From assembly GCA_030685235.1 (NCBI GenBank), contig MU839308.1, positions 1 through 29,965 on the forward strand: a DNA stretch of 29,965 bases. Reading direction: 5' to 3'. Positions 10,701 through 20,554 of the stretch are shown here, piece after piece. The stretch is from Copromyces sp. CBS 386.78 (taxonomy: Eukaryota > Ascomycota > Sordariomycetes > Sordariales > Sordariaceae). Both the position numbers and the translations under genes were made by a program. The notes beneath the pieces were generated by a model. That model saw nothing but the letters and a program-made list of their open reading frames with translations. It was not told the DNA's origin and searched no databases. Each line of letters begins with the position of its first letter. The stretch's first letter is position 1.

Positions 10701-11420
10701 GCGTACGTGTTGCCGGCAGCACCGAGCTGGGGGAACATGATGTTCTGCAATGAGACCGTGTTAGCATTTGGTCACGAATTCAGTGAGCAGCAATTAGGGG
10801 CACAAACATTGCAAGAACCATCGGCCTTCCTGTACTGGTACTCCTCGCCAACGTATATCGACGGAGGATGCTCGAGCGTGTACCACAGCTCACTCAAGAA
10901 GCTGTTGGTCAACTCCACTCGTAGCTTGGAGTTGCTGGGGAGGTTAGACACAAGCTGGATGACCTTTTCCATCATCATGGTCTTGTCATCTGTGATCTTC
11001 TCGCCCTTGATCTTGGCCACGGCCATGTGCTTCAGCGTCTTGAAGTCTGTTTCCTGTTAGCATATCGGGTTCTTTTGGTCGGTTTGTGGTCAAGTCACAA
11101 TGGAACTTACCTGCCCATCGAAGGGTCATCAAGTCACTGCTGAGCTTGCCCCACTTCTTGTTCTCGCTGAAGGTGCCCGCGCCTTGCTGGGTGGGCAGAG
11201 GCTGGACAGCGGACTGCATGGTCTGCCTGTGTCTCTCAAACGCATTCTCTACTCCTTGCCTGCTGGCACCGGTGAAAGGAAGCTTGACCGAGCTAGGTCT
11301 GGGCTTGGCCATGCTCGCTGTCCTCTCGGCGTTGGGGTCAGGGCCGATGACGCCTGAACCCTTGCTGGGCTTGCCATTGACGGCTGACTGGTTGTTGGTG
11401 CCGTTTTGGTAGCTCGACAT
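7754..11420 (-). CDS. ppoC: Ppo-family fatty-acid heme dioxygenase/P450 fusion, probable linoleate 10R-dioxygenase
   Basis: Spliced from four exons: 11420-11111, 11046-10808, 10744-8177 and 8071-7754. They total 3435 nt, giving 1144 residues, the usual size for psi-producing oxygenases. The introns are 64, 63 and 105 nt. The first has donor GTAAGT, the second GTTTGT and the third GTAAGT; each has a TGCTAAC-type branch site. The third intron is a multiple of three without stops, so it is easily missed. The N-terminal dioxygenase half resembles animal peroxidases: a probable distal heme His247 (in IIIHDLFWTD), SYLDLSPLYG at 264-273, and YRWH at 425-428 with the predicted catalytic Tyr425 and proximal His428. 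The C-terminal P450-like half keeps ExxR (EGIR, 992-995). Its heme loop reads FFFGTHSYLG (1067-1076), with Tyr1074 where the cysteine ligand should be. Loss of that cysteine is known for 10R-dioxygenases (PpoC), which release 10R-hydroperoxides of linoleic acid rather than diols. The oxylipins affect the balance of sexual and asexual sporulation. The family call is firm; the PpoC subtype is inferred. Confidence 0.88.
8072..8176 (-). other. Stopless 3n intron in the P450 half of ppo
   Basis: This 105-nt intron (donor GTAAGT at 8171-8176, branch TGCTAAC, acceptor CACGCAG at 8072-8078) has no in-frame stop and divides exactly into 35 codons. Removing it joins GDRVFVSV to KSAAQSPTTFPNPE, which matches the spacing expected before the heme loop of this family. 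Retaining it would insert 35 residues without breaking the frame. The removed part (VVSLSFSSVPF and onward) does not look like P450 sequence. Confidence 0.8.
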
Positions 11421-13982
11421 TGTGGGCTGGTGTTTGGTATTATGGAGGGGTATTCAGAGGGCACTGGGGACGGGAGAGGGCGGTGATAAGGAGAAGAGAA
11501 AAGAGGTTCGGATGATGATAAACTGCAATGGAAACCCAGCACAGTTCGCAAAGAAGAAGAAGAGCTTGACGAACACCAGCTGCTTCCTGATGTCACACAA
11601 AGTTCACGGCATATCCCTTCTTTGTATCCCCAAGCTTTCCCTGGAGCAGTGAGCTCCCTCCCCCCCCGCTTGCTCCAATGATGTCTTGCCATGATGGTTA
11701 CATGGTCGACGGAGAATCTCTGAAGGGGGGTTGGCTGCTTGGCTTGTCAACAAGTGCCACTATCTGCACGCGTTGTGGGGGTGGTTTGTCTCATTGTCTC
11801 ATTGTCAATGAAGCAAAAAAGAGGTAAACCTGCTAACTCCACTGCGGCTGGAAGTGATGGGTCTGGTGTGCATGAGATGGGAACGACTCGCATGGTTGAA
11901 GATCATTCTCGAGGGATCTTTCCAATTGGCAATTCGAGGTGCTTGTCTTGGATTAATCGCCTCTCTTCCATTCATTCCACCCACCACCATGTGCACTCTG
12001 TCGGATGCCAGCATGCGGCTGGCACAAGCTACCACTACCATAAACCCCATTGGATTTGATAGGAACACAAGGAGGTTGTACCAGACAAATGTTTTCATCC
12101 CGAGGGAAAGTCAGCGTAACTTCGGGAGCCAGACAACCAACCCTTTGGACGACGGGATTGAGGTTCCAACCACAACATACTTCAGGTCCCTCAAATGGCT
12201 AGGACAAGGGCTGGACGGTGAGGGGGTTTTCACACTTTTAGTCGTGATGAGGTCCGTCAGTGTCTCAAACTCGAGGGAAAACAAGTCTTGGGATTGGCCA
12301 GGTCGGGCAATGGTGCATCTAGCTTTTCAGCTGTGCTACGTAGTGTAGCAGATGGGGCCGAGCTACCGCAACAAGCATCCATCTGTGGGTGAAGGACAGG
12401 CCAGAGGTTTCGCGTGGTACGTAGAGGTAAACAAAGAGTCAGGGGGGATAATCCCGGGGTTTGTTTGGCGGCTCTGGGGGGATCACTTTACAGTGCATGG
12501 TCTTGGCCTTCAGTCAACCGAGCTACCCTTTGGACCCTGAATGGGAATTTGCTGGGGATCGCCAGTGCAGTCTCTGATCTCGGGCTGCTACCGACTTGGC
12601 GGCAAGATGCTTAACCCCAGTTGGACAAGGCGCTCATCCAGGGACTGGAGAACCAAGATTCAGCGCCCCCATTACGCTAACTCACCTGGTGATACTGTGT
12701 GACATGGGGGCCGGCGGGCCGGCGACCTTGCTATTAACCACACAACCCATGGACGGACAAGGACAACTTTGTCTCTGAAACATGCCCAATCAACAAACCC
12801 CCTTATGCCGGACGGGACTCTCTCTGTCCCAATTCAGATCCCTTGCATGTCTGGACACCAGCTGAAGATAGCCTGGGCCGACGGGATTGGGGGGATTTTG
12901 GTCCTAGACGTCGCCGTGATGCCCAATCTTTTTCACACTACACTCCGAGCCTCCTTCACCTCCATAGCTCTTTTGTCACCGCTCTCCGCAACGATTGACG
13001 TCGTCTTACACCACCACCACCAATCAGTCCATCAGGGCCACCAAAGGCCACATTCCGGGGGCCCGACAGCCGGAGCGCCTTCGGGGGCTCTGTTCGTCAC
13101 CGTGTCTCGGAGGGTTCGCGGTCGAGCCTATGATCGTGGCCAAGAGAATGGAGAATATCTGCAGGCGACCTGCAAGAGAGACTGGAGAGAGAGATCTAAT
13201 CCATGGTTCGCAATCGACGCCAAATCCACTCCACCCCATTGTCCCCATTACCAATGATCGCCTTTTGGATTTGATTATCGGTCAGGATGTCATCGTATTC
13301 CATGGGCAACAACACCCAGTGGCTGGTCCTGGGAGCCTGGGGAATGGCGGGGGACATGGACTGCAAATTTGATCGTCGTCCTCGAGTATTCCTGGGACAA
13401 GATGACCAAGATTGTCCGAGACTCCAGATCATGTCCCCCAGGCCCCTGTACCCCGAAGGATTACATCCATGGACGGAGGACCTTCCAACCAACACGAGAC
13501 AATGGGCTGGGGAGAGAGAGGGGAATGGGAAAAAAAAAGTCGCATAATGCAACCGGAACTCACCGTGTGTTCGACCTTCTTCCCTTCCACTTGCATGTGT
13601 AAGACGTACTACCCCTATAATGCCGCCATCCAAGACAAGACTTTTCTCTCAGGTCAAGTCGGATCTCGATTATGCTGTGGGATGGTGTAGTAGGAAACCA
13701 AAAATACCTTACCTGCCGGGTTCCGCATCCAATAAGGCGGGAAATGTTCCCCGTTCCCATCAACACATACATGTACACACACACGTTGTGAAACCTATTC
13801 CCTTTCCCTTCCCCTCTTTCCGAGTCCCGACAAACTTGAACACACTTTGTGAAAGTCGAAGCACTTCAGTCGTGTGTGTGTGTGAGCGTGTGTGTATGTG
13901 CCGCTCAGTCGTGCGTCTGGTCCTTCTGTCACACAAAGAAGACACCTCTACCTCTAGAGGACTCGGTGGTAGGAATCTCATC
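11421..13982. promoter_or_regulatory. Divergent intergenic region between ppo and the DUF2235 gene
   Basis: About 2.56 kb separates two divergent start codons and should carry both promoters and leaders. It has normal base composition, so it is not RIP-mutated. It contains many short open frames on both strands, none with a domain or consistent intron signals. Visible features are a CCAAT-type motif (ccaatca) near 13020, a CA tract at 13762-13784 and a GT tract at 13872-13900. The length is generous for a fungal promoter, and an unrecognised non-coding RNA or small gene cannot be excluded. Confidence 0.5.
13762..13900 (+). repeat. Paired CA and GT dinucleotide tracts in the DUF2235 leader
   Basis: A CA-rich tract (acacatacatgtacacacac, about 13763-13784) is followed about 90 bp later by a GT-rich tract (13872-13900). 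The two are complementary, so a transcript covering both could form a long stem 80-220 nt upstream of the start codon. Alternatively they are ordinary microsatellites. Confidence 0.55.
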
Positions 13983-16110
13983 ATGGATAAGTCCCACCTC
14001 TTCCCTGGCGAATATGAGCCACACCATCACCATGGTGATGCTGGTCATGCTCCTCATGGCCAACAAGGAGGGCCCAACGCAACAACGGACCGGGCGTCGC
14101 CGTTCGACAATCATCATCACGAAGATTACTTTTCGACACATTTACCATCGAGACCTGTGACACCGATAGGAGGCATGGATGGCAACAAAGATCCCAGGAC
14201 GGGGCGGCATCACCGGCCGCGCAAGATTGTCTTGTGCTTTGACGGAACTGGGAACAAGTTCCAGGGCGACGACTCGGACAGCAACATCCTCAAGATTTAC
14301 AGGATGCTGGATAGGACGGCTGATGACCAGTGTAAGTTCCAGTCCGCAACTTGTTTGACCGAGACCGAGAAAGTGGATGTGATGTGATGCTAACACTCAC
14401 CTCCAGACCACTACTACCAACGTAAGTCCCGTCCTCATGATGATTACCGAACCCACCAGTATAGCATGAACCACAACTAACATAACACCCCATGACCCCC
14501 AAAGCCGGCATCGGCACCTACGTCGTCTCCACCAGCCTCACCCGCACCAGCACCGTCGCCCGTCTAAGGTCATGGTACCAAAAATCCAAAGACTCCGCCA
14601 TCGGCACCTCGTTCGACCAGCACGTCGTCGGCGGCTACCGCTTCCTGATGCGCTTCTACCGCACCAACGACGAGATCTACATCTTCGGCTTCTCTCGCGG
14701 GGCTTACGTCGCGCGCTTCCTAGCCGAGATGCTCGACTACATCGGCCTCCTGTCGCACGGCAACGAGGAGATGGTCCGGTTCGCGTGGAAGGCCTTTTCC
14801 AACTGGCAGGCGCGCCGGTCCGACGACTCGCCCGAGGGCGTGGCCAAGAAGAAGAAGATGTACGAGTTCCTGAAGGGGTTCCGCGAGACGTTCTCGAGAC
14901 CCGTGCGGAGGATCAGGTTCTTGGGTCTGTTCGATACCGTCAATAGCGTGCCGCAGTTTGAGTCGGCGTGGATGGAGCGGAGCAGCAAGTTTCCGTACAC
15001 GGCACGCACGTCGGCAAAGGTGGTTAGACATGCGGTCAGTATTGATGAGCGGAGGGCAAAGTTCAGGCAGGACTTGATCTACCAGAGCGCGCACAGGAAG
15101 CATAAGTGCAAGGATCGCAATATGGCGAGGGAGAAGTTAGTACATGAGTTTCAGGAGAAGTATCGTGGTCGGAGCCATCCACATGCTGGGGCGGCTGATG
15201 GTGTCGGTGGGAAGAAAGAGGGCCGCCGTGGCAGGAGACCTACGCTTGCGGTGCCTGAGCAGGAACCAGCTCCGTACCGGACACGTTCACACTCGGTCCG
15301 GTCTCGTCGGACGAATCGATCGGGAGTATCAACCGGTCGGGACGGTCCCATTCATGTTCATGACGGCCACTCCGAGGTTTCTATTGGTCCCCACCCCGAA
15401 ACTGACGATGACGGGGAAGACTTTGAAGAGTCGGAAGACGAGCACGAGCAAGACATTGACGAAGTCTGGTTCTCCGGAGGCCACGCCGACATTGGCGGCG
15501 GATGGAGTGTCGAAGAAGGCCAAAAGCCTGCGTCACACATACCGCTTTGCTGGATGGTGCGCGAAGCCATGCGCGCCGGTCTGCACTTTGACCCCGACAA
15601 GATCCAAGCCATGGGGTGCGTCGATCTGATGGACGAGATGGGCATCGAACACGACGGTCCCGACACCAGCGGGCAGAACATAAACGACAAGATCAAGTCC
15701 GAGCACCTGGGAGGACATGGACCAGCGGCATCCAACGGCAACCAGGGGGTCGCCAAATCCTGCACATGCTCTCACGGCACTGGCCCTACCGATACCAACG
15801 GCAGGGGCAACCAACAGGTTGTTGACCCCAACACCACCACCATCCCCAACATCACCGTCCGCAGTCCCAGCACCCCGAGGATCTTGCAGCAATCCTCCTG
15901 GAAACGCCAGCTCGACTCCTTCTCCATGTCCTCCTCCAACATGAAAGACAAGGACCACCACATGCAGAAGTCCGGCAAGTCATCCAGTCGCAACATAAAT
16001 GACAAGGAGACAGCACCAGACCGTCAAGGTCCAGGGGCAGCCACATGCACTCCGACCAGTCCCACCACCGACCGCACCAGCATGAACAACAGCGGCACCT
16101 CCCATCCCAG

Positions 16111-16146
<36 letters not shown>

Positions 16147-16807
16147 CTCCTCTTCAGAATCCTGCCCCTTGCACCAGCACACCCCCCAGACCCGGTCCCT
16201 CAAGTCCCACTTCCACACCACAATCTCCCAAGCCCACACATCCCCCATCCACGACTCCCTCTCCTTCACCTGCGGCCTATCCTTCTTCTCCGTCCTCGCC
16301 TGGAAAATGATGGAATACCTACCCTTCCGGCGCTTGGACCTCTCCGAAGACGGCAGCTGGAAGCCGATCCGCTGGCCTTTGCCGTGCGGCGAGGTGCGCG
16401 ACATCCCCGAGAACGCGCGCGTGCACGGGAGCGTGATTAAGCGCATGCAGATGGATGAGACGTACAGGCCCGGGAACCTGATTATCGGTGGGGGTGGGAG
16501 GGGGGTGAGGTTCGCGGGGAGGGAGCATGGGATTGGGGAGTGGGTTTGTGTGAAGGAGGAGGGGGATCCGGTTGGGGAGGTGTGGATGAAGAAGAGCGCG
16601 GTGGAGAAGGAGAAGGAGAAGGCGGCGAGGGAGGCGGCGAGGGATATGGAGGCGGCTGGGTTGCATGTGGGGGGTGAAGTGGAAGGAAAGGGGGGTGGGG
16701 GTGGGAGTGGGAGTGATAAGGAGGAGGGAGGAAAGAAGGAGGGAGGAAAGAAGAAGGAGGGAGGAAAGAAGAACAAGAGGGTGAAGAAGGAACATGAAAA
16801 GAAATAA
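13983..16807 (+). CDS. DUF2235 (Tle1-like) alpha/beta-hydrolase with low-complexity extensions
   Basis: Spliced from 13983-14331, 14407-14421 and 14505-16807: 2667 nt, 888 residues. The introns are 75 and 83 nt, both with GTAAGT donors and CTAAC branch sites. The DUF2235/PF09994 domain begins with KIVLCFDGTGNKF (81-93), continues across the tiny exon (YHYYQPGIGTY, 117-127), and reaches the nucleophile elbow FGFSRGAY with predicted Ser185. FLGLFDTVNS (Asp265) and FSGGHADIGGGWS (His448) fit the remaining catalytic positions. A charged, probably disordered insert of about 150 residues lies between them. After about residue 500 come a run of 16 serines (657-672) and a C-terminal tail of Lys/Glu/Gly repeats. 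The N-terminus is His-rich. Bacterial relatives are phospholipase effectors; the fungal substrate is unknown. The start at 13983 has a good context (atcATGG). The frame is also open back to an ATG at 13620, but that stretch is microsatellite-like (VCVCERVCMC). The domain call is strong; the enzymatic role is inferred. Confidence 0.88.
14407..14421 (+). other. 15-nt micro-exon of the DUF2235 gene
   Basis: The sequence ACCACTACTACCAAC lies between a clear acceptor (branch TGCTAAC, then ctccag) and a clear donor (GTAAGT). With one base from the first exon (t at 14331) and two from the third (cc at 14505-14506) it encodes YHYYQP, which completes the conserved fungal DUF2235 run before GIGTY. Skipping it would delete five residues but keep the frame. 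Without it, the conserved motif is missing. Confidence 0.85.
16109..16156 (+). repeat. TCC/TCT trinucleotide repeat encoding polyserine
   Basis: Sixteen serine codons in a row (agt, then mainly tcc and tct, ending tca) inside the DUF2235 gene. The opposite strand reads as polyglutamate, which creates a spurious antisense open frame. Such tracts vary in length by replication slippage. Confidence 0.9.
16721..16773 (+). repeat. GGAGGAAAGAAG-type tandem repeat encoding the Lys/Gly-rich tail
   Basis: Three purine-only units of gggaggaaagaag type encode EGGKK repeats near the C-terminus of the DUF2235 protein. The strand asymmetry (nearly pure purine) extends from about 16490 to 16800. It may be a disordered basic tail. 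Copy number is likely variable. Confidence 0.8.
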
Positions 16808-17130
16808 GGTGGTTGTGGGCTTGGTAGTACGGGGCACGTGTTGTTCGCTTTCATGTTTGGGATACCAGTTTTTTGCTTGAATAGTTGATACCAATTTGAC
16901 TTAATTTGACTAGGTGGTTGCTACCTTTCTTGTCGTAACTGCTCGATATGTATCATCTGAATGTCTCGATGTCGTCAGCCTTGAGCCTAGAGGTAGCTAT
17001 AGCACGTGCTTCGCAGGTCGTGATTGCCGTCTGTCTGCCGACCCCGTCCTGATCTCGTGTGCAACCCCATGCTCCTTCTCCAGCTGATGGTCTCCCCCGT
17101 TCGGCCCCGTTCAGCTCATGATCAGTTGCC
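16808..17130. other. Convergent intergenic region (DUF2235 / coiled-coil gene)
   Basis: About 320 bp of normal composition between two convergent stop codons. I see no gene or strong motif; it presumably holds both 3' ends. Confidence 0.5.
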
Positions 17131-17598
17131 CTAGACTCGCTGACTCAACCGCTCGCTCACGCATCTGGCCCACTCCGAAACAACAGGTTGATTCGCCATT
17201 CCAAGCTGCCTCAAACGAGCTTTCAACGCGCCAAGCTTTGCCTGATTTGCGTTGATTTTCTCCTGCCTTTTCTTCAAGACAACGACATCCTTGTTGTACT
17301 TATCAACAGAGGTATCCAGCATTCCCTCAAGCGGTCTCAGCTCAGCTTTCAATAGGTCCACCTCCGCCTGATCCGCGTTGATATCATCCTCCGCTTTCTT
17401 CAAGCCGGCGGTAAAGCTCTCCACTGCCCCCACAAATGCTGAGACTGTTTTGGAGGGCATTTCGTGATTGCCTTGCACCAAGCTGCGGAGAGTTTCCTCG
17501 ATTGCAGCCAACTCAGCCAACTCGGGTCTAAGACGAGGAGCTCCGATGGGATGACCGAAAAAACCCGAATAAAAGGAATGGTTCACCGGAGTCGACAT
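17131..17598 (-). CDS. Small predicted coiled-coil protein with an internal duplication
   Basis: A 155-residue single-exon frame with ATG at 17598. The family is not recognised. There is no signal peptide or membrane segment. Residues 26-42 and about 60-135 are rich in Glu, Lys, Leu and Ala in heptad-like spacing, predicting a helical coiled coil. Two copies of one unit are visible: KKAEDDINADQAEVDLLKAE from residue 67 and KKRQEKINANQAKLGALKAR from 109, exactly 42 residues (six heptads) apart. The similarity is also visible in the DNA. The N-terminus has an aromatic and Gly-rich start (FYSGFFGHPIGAP). The gene is the last normal-composition sequence before the right RIP block. A structural or adaptor role would be a guess. 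It could be a real gene, a fragment of one, or non-functional; the internal repeat with a conserved frame favours a real gene. Confidence 0.55.
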   Translation of the reverse strand: MSTPVNHSFYSGFFGHPIGAPRLRPELAELAAIEETLRSLVQGNHEMPSKTVSAFVGAVESFTAGLKKAEDDINADQAEVDLLKAELRPLEGMLDTSVDKYNKDVVVLKKRQEKINANQAKLGALKARLRQLGMANQPVVSEWARCVSERLSQRV

Positions 17599-17920
17599 GA
17601 CGGAGTCGCGAGATATGTTCTCAACTGCAGGACTGGCACTGTTTCTCTAGGACTCTGAGCGACCTACATCACCACAACCACGTCAGATATGCTTTAAGAT
17701 AGCAACCTTGGAAAATCGAACACAGATCAGACTGTTGAAGCTATTCGCATCTCATCTTATCTTATCAAGATCTTATCTAAATCGTTCCCTACTTTGGGCA
17801 TATATATAATTTATAATCCTTACGATCACTCCTTCATCCTTCTCTCTCTCTCTTCAATTAATCAAACATTCTACTCATCTTTATCTTACTCTATATCTTC
17901 CGCTTCAATAAGTTATAAGC
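17599..17920. other. 5' region of the coiled-coil gene up to the RIP boundary
   Basis: About 320 bp of mixed composition. It contains a tctctctctct run near 17842-17854 and several cttatc repeats near 17750-17780, with no coding signal. Composition changes to RIP type at about 17920. Confidence 0.4.
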
Positions 17921-18879
17921 CCGGACTGCGCGCGCTCATTTACGAAAACGAATAAGCTAAATTCACACCCTTTTTACCCTTTTCTCACCTTATCCTTTTC
18001 GCGCTCGAATCTATCATTTCGCAATATATAAAGACGCTATACGGTAACTACTTAAACTGTACGCCTAGAATTTATTTTATTTCTATCGTATACGGACTAC
18101 CTTATATCCTGTACCTACAATATTAAAATATATATTTATGCTAAGACTAAAATTTTTACTAAAATAATTATTCGTCCGCGTTTAATACAATCCTACCTTA
18201 TTAATCCTATCGAAAGTTTTTTATAAAGTAAAATATTAAAACCGTATTTTACGTTCAATATTATTAAAATTATACTTTTTAATATAAATCGAAATTAATA
18301 TTTTATTAAATTTATTTAAATTATTTCGGAATAAATAAAATTTACTTATTTAATTATATTTTAATTAAAATATTTATTATAATTATCGATTAGAAGCGTA
18401 CCGGACGTTACTTACCTTATAATTCGTTTTCGCGACTTATTATCGTTAGTTCGGCCCTAACTAATATAGTAAAAGCGTACCAGAATAGCGTTACAAAATT
18501 CTATAACTAAATTCTATTACTTCGGACTACTATTTACTTTTAATTTATAAAGTTTATTTTCGGCTACCAAAGTGTATAAATTCCTTTAATAGACTTCTAT
18601 AAATAGGTATAATAGTATTAAATAAATATAGTAATACCGACAAGACCCGGCAATTTTCGGCTTTATAATATTTATACTAATATAATTTCCGGCTTCGGCC
18701 TCTTTAGCCCGTAACGGTTACTAAATATTTAAATTATTGTAATTTCCCTTATTTCGCGCGTAAAATCCGTTCTATATACGCCGTAAGAACGTCTAGTAAT
18801 TCTACCCCTAATACGTTTTATATCCTTATTATTATTACTTTTTTATTATTTATTTCTTCCCTATTTATACTTTCTATAC
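17921..18879. repeat. RIP-degraded DNA, unassigned
   Basis: AT-rich sequence nearly lacking CA/TG, with many stops in all frames. It lies upstream of the copia gag-like relic, so it may include that element's 5' LTR and leader. The matching 3' LTR is not in the window, so this cannot be tested here. Confidence 0.5.
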
Positions 18880-20231
18880 TACCTTTATTACTAAATTCTA
18901 CTAATTTATAGGGTTTTAAAATTATTACCCCTCTAAATTATTTACGTACTAATATTTAAATTTCCCGAATATCTAATTCGTAGACTTCTTACTCTATAAA
19001 TTCTATAAATAGTCTATAGAATTCCCTTGGTTACTAGAATTCTAGTAATTCTAAAAATAGTTCGCTAAATCCCAAAATTTTAATAAATTCTAGCGGAAAT
19101 CCCCTTAATGCTCCTTCGGTAAATCCTCCGGCTATCCTACTAAATCTAATTCTTCGTCGTTAAAATATTTATTTAATGATATTTAATATAAATAACCTAT
19201 TTATTAGAATTAATAATATTATTAAATTCCGCGGCGCGGATAATAAAATACGTTAAAAGAAGGATATTTCAGATTATATCCGTATAACCGGCGAAAGCGA
19301 ATTTTTTGAATTAAACGTTCCGTTTAAGAAGGCTAATAATAAAATTAATATAATATTTTAAGCCCGGTAATAAATATAGTATAAACTCTAATCTAAATAC
19401 GTTACCTTTATCGCTTACTATTACTATTCTATAGGCCGTAAACTTATTAAAGCCTTTAACAAACTAATTAAAAAGCCTAAAACTATTAAGTAAATACTTA
19501 ATATCCTTTAGAAGTATTTTAACTCTAAAGGTTCTATTAATTTTATTCGCCTCTACTACGAATTTCAAAACTTTATACTTTCTAACTATATTAATATATA
19601 TAATTATACTAATTAATTCTGCTAATTGGCCGACGATTTATTAACGTTAAATAAGACCTACGTAATCTTAATACTACTATTTAATTATAAATTCTTTTAA
19701 GGATTCGGCGAAAAGTATAGCTTCTTTATTATAGTCTATTTATAAAATTATAATTTACTTCTAATCCGTAGGGTTACTAATAATCAAACCTCCCTAGCGG
19801 TCGGTTTTAATAATATAATTAAAGTAATTATCCGTATTGAAGAGTAGTAAAAATCTAATTAAGAAGAAAAGGTGCTATACGTAATTAAAGTTATTATAGT
19901 TAAAGCTGCCAAAAAAAAGAAGATTAAGACTTTCGCCTAACCTCCTTATTCGGTATATAAAATCCTATTCTATAGTAACGAATAATATTATAAATAATAC
20001 CCTAAATTTAACTAAAATAAAATTAGAAAGTATATACTATAATAACCTTCTAACGAAGCCACCCAATAAGTTAACGGCAAGTATAAGAATTCTAATCGAT
20101 CTATTAAACTTATAGCGATATTAGGCTATTACAAGGTAAAAGACCCGGTAAGCGAAACTAATGAAAAATGTCCGCGTAAGCGCTAATATTAGGATTAGGA
20201 AGTCCTTTATCCGGCGATTCTTAATTAGCCT
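18880..20231 (+). mobile_element. Left part of a RIP-degraded Ty1/copia element (gag-like)
   Basis: A plus-strand relic frame, broken by TAA/TAG stops, runs up to the gypsy insertion. It includes stop-poor parts such as PFKKANNKINIIF, a basic stretch (KAAKKKKIKTF, near 19903-19934) and a short region near 19956-20005 that may be a decayed zinc knuckle; the Cys/His spacing is not clean. Assignment to copia rests mainly on position and strand: the sequence across the gypsy insertion is clearly copia, on the same strand. No protein can be made. Confidence 0.5.
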
Positions 20232-20554
20232 AAATATACTAGCTATCACGGTACAAAGGCATAAAGTAGGTAAGAATATACGTAATTGTACGAAGGAGTA
20301 AGAGGATAGGTTCAAGGGTGCGATCCCAGATTGGTCTTTATGGAGGCTAGTCTGGGAGATTAGCTCTGTAGTAATCTTATAAGTACTATAAAGTTAGTAC
20401 GACTTATATAGCGATAGCGATAATAAGGCTATTATAGCCTTCTACGAAAGTTATAATAGCTTTATATTATATTCGGAGCTATAGCTTAATCCCTAGCTCC
20501 GATAGCTGCTAACTGCATATTCTAAATTATTATAAGGCTAACCCTATAATACTA
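20232..20554 (-). repeat. LTR of the gypsy element (left copy, 3' LTR)
   Basis: It aligns over about 320 bp with 27095-27420. Shared blocks include ggctagtctgggagattagc and, at the end, aaggctaaccct. Differences are nearly all C/T or G/A, as expected from RIP. This copy keeps more C and G at its outer (left) end, for example gtgcgatcccagattgg. The edges are accurate to about 10 bp. Confidence 0.85.

Noticed and set aside
9923..10753. 276-codon plus-strand ORF opposite the ppo gene
   Set aside because: It lies antisense to a clear dioxygenase exon. Its Val/Asp/Glu/Leu-rich composition is the usual mirror of a GC-rich coding strand, and it has no motif.
11854..13257. Possible genes in the divergent intergenic region (ORFs of 160-165 codons)
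   Set aside because: No motif, no consistent composition, and no intron signals linking them; they are within the lengths expected by chance in GC-balanced DNA.
13620..13982. 121-residue N-terminal extension of the DUF2235 protein
   Set aside because: The frame is open but encodes microsatellite-derived VCVCERVCMC and has no domain. The ATG at 13983 has a better context and an adequate distance to the domain.
14492..14504. Start of the DUF2235 protein at the ATG at 14492
   Set aside because: This ATG lies inside intron 2. Starting there would drop the KIVLCFDGTGNKF block, which the upstream exon supplies.
16024..16854. 276-codon minus-strand ORF with a polyglutamate run
   Set aside because: It mirrors the serine run and purine-rich tail of the DUF2235 gene and has no independent coding evidence.
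20121..20315. 64-codon minus-strand ORF with hydrophobic composition
   Set aside because: It spans the junction of the copia relic and the gypsy LTR in RIP DNA; it is chance.
20300..20360. tRNA-like block (ggttcaagggtgcgatccc) in the gypsy LTR
   Set aside because: It superficially resembles a B box, but there is no acceptor stem, anticodon arm or A box at suitable spacing, and it repeats in the other LTR.
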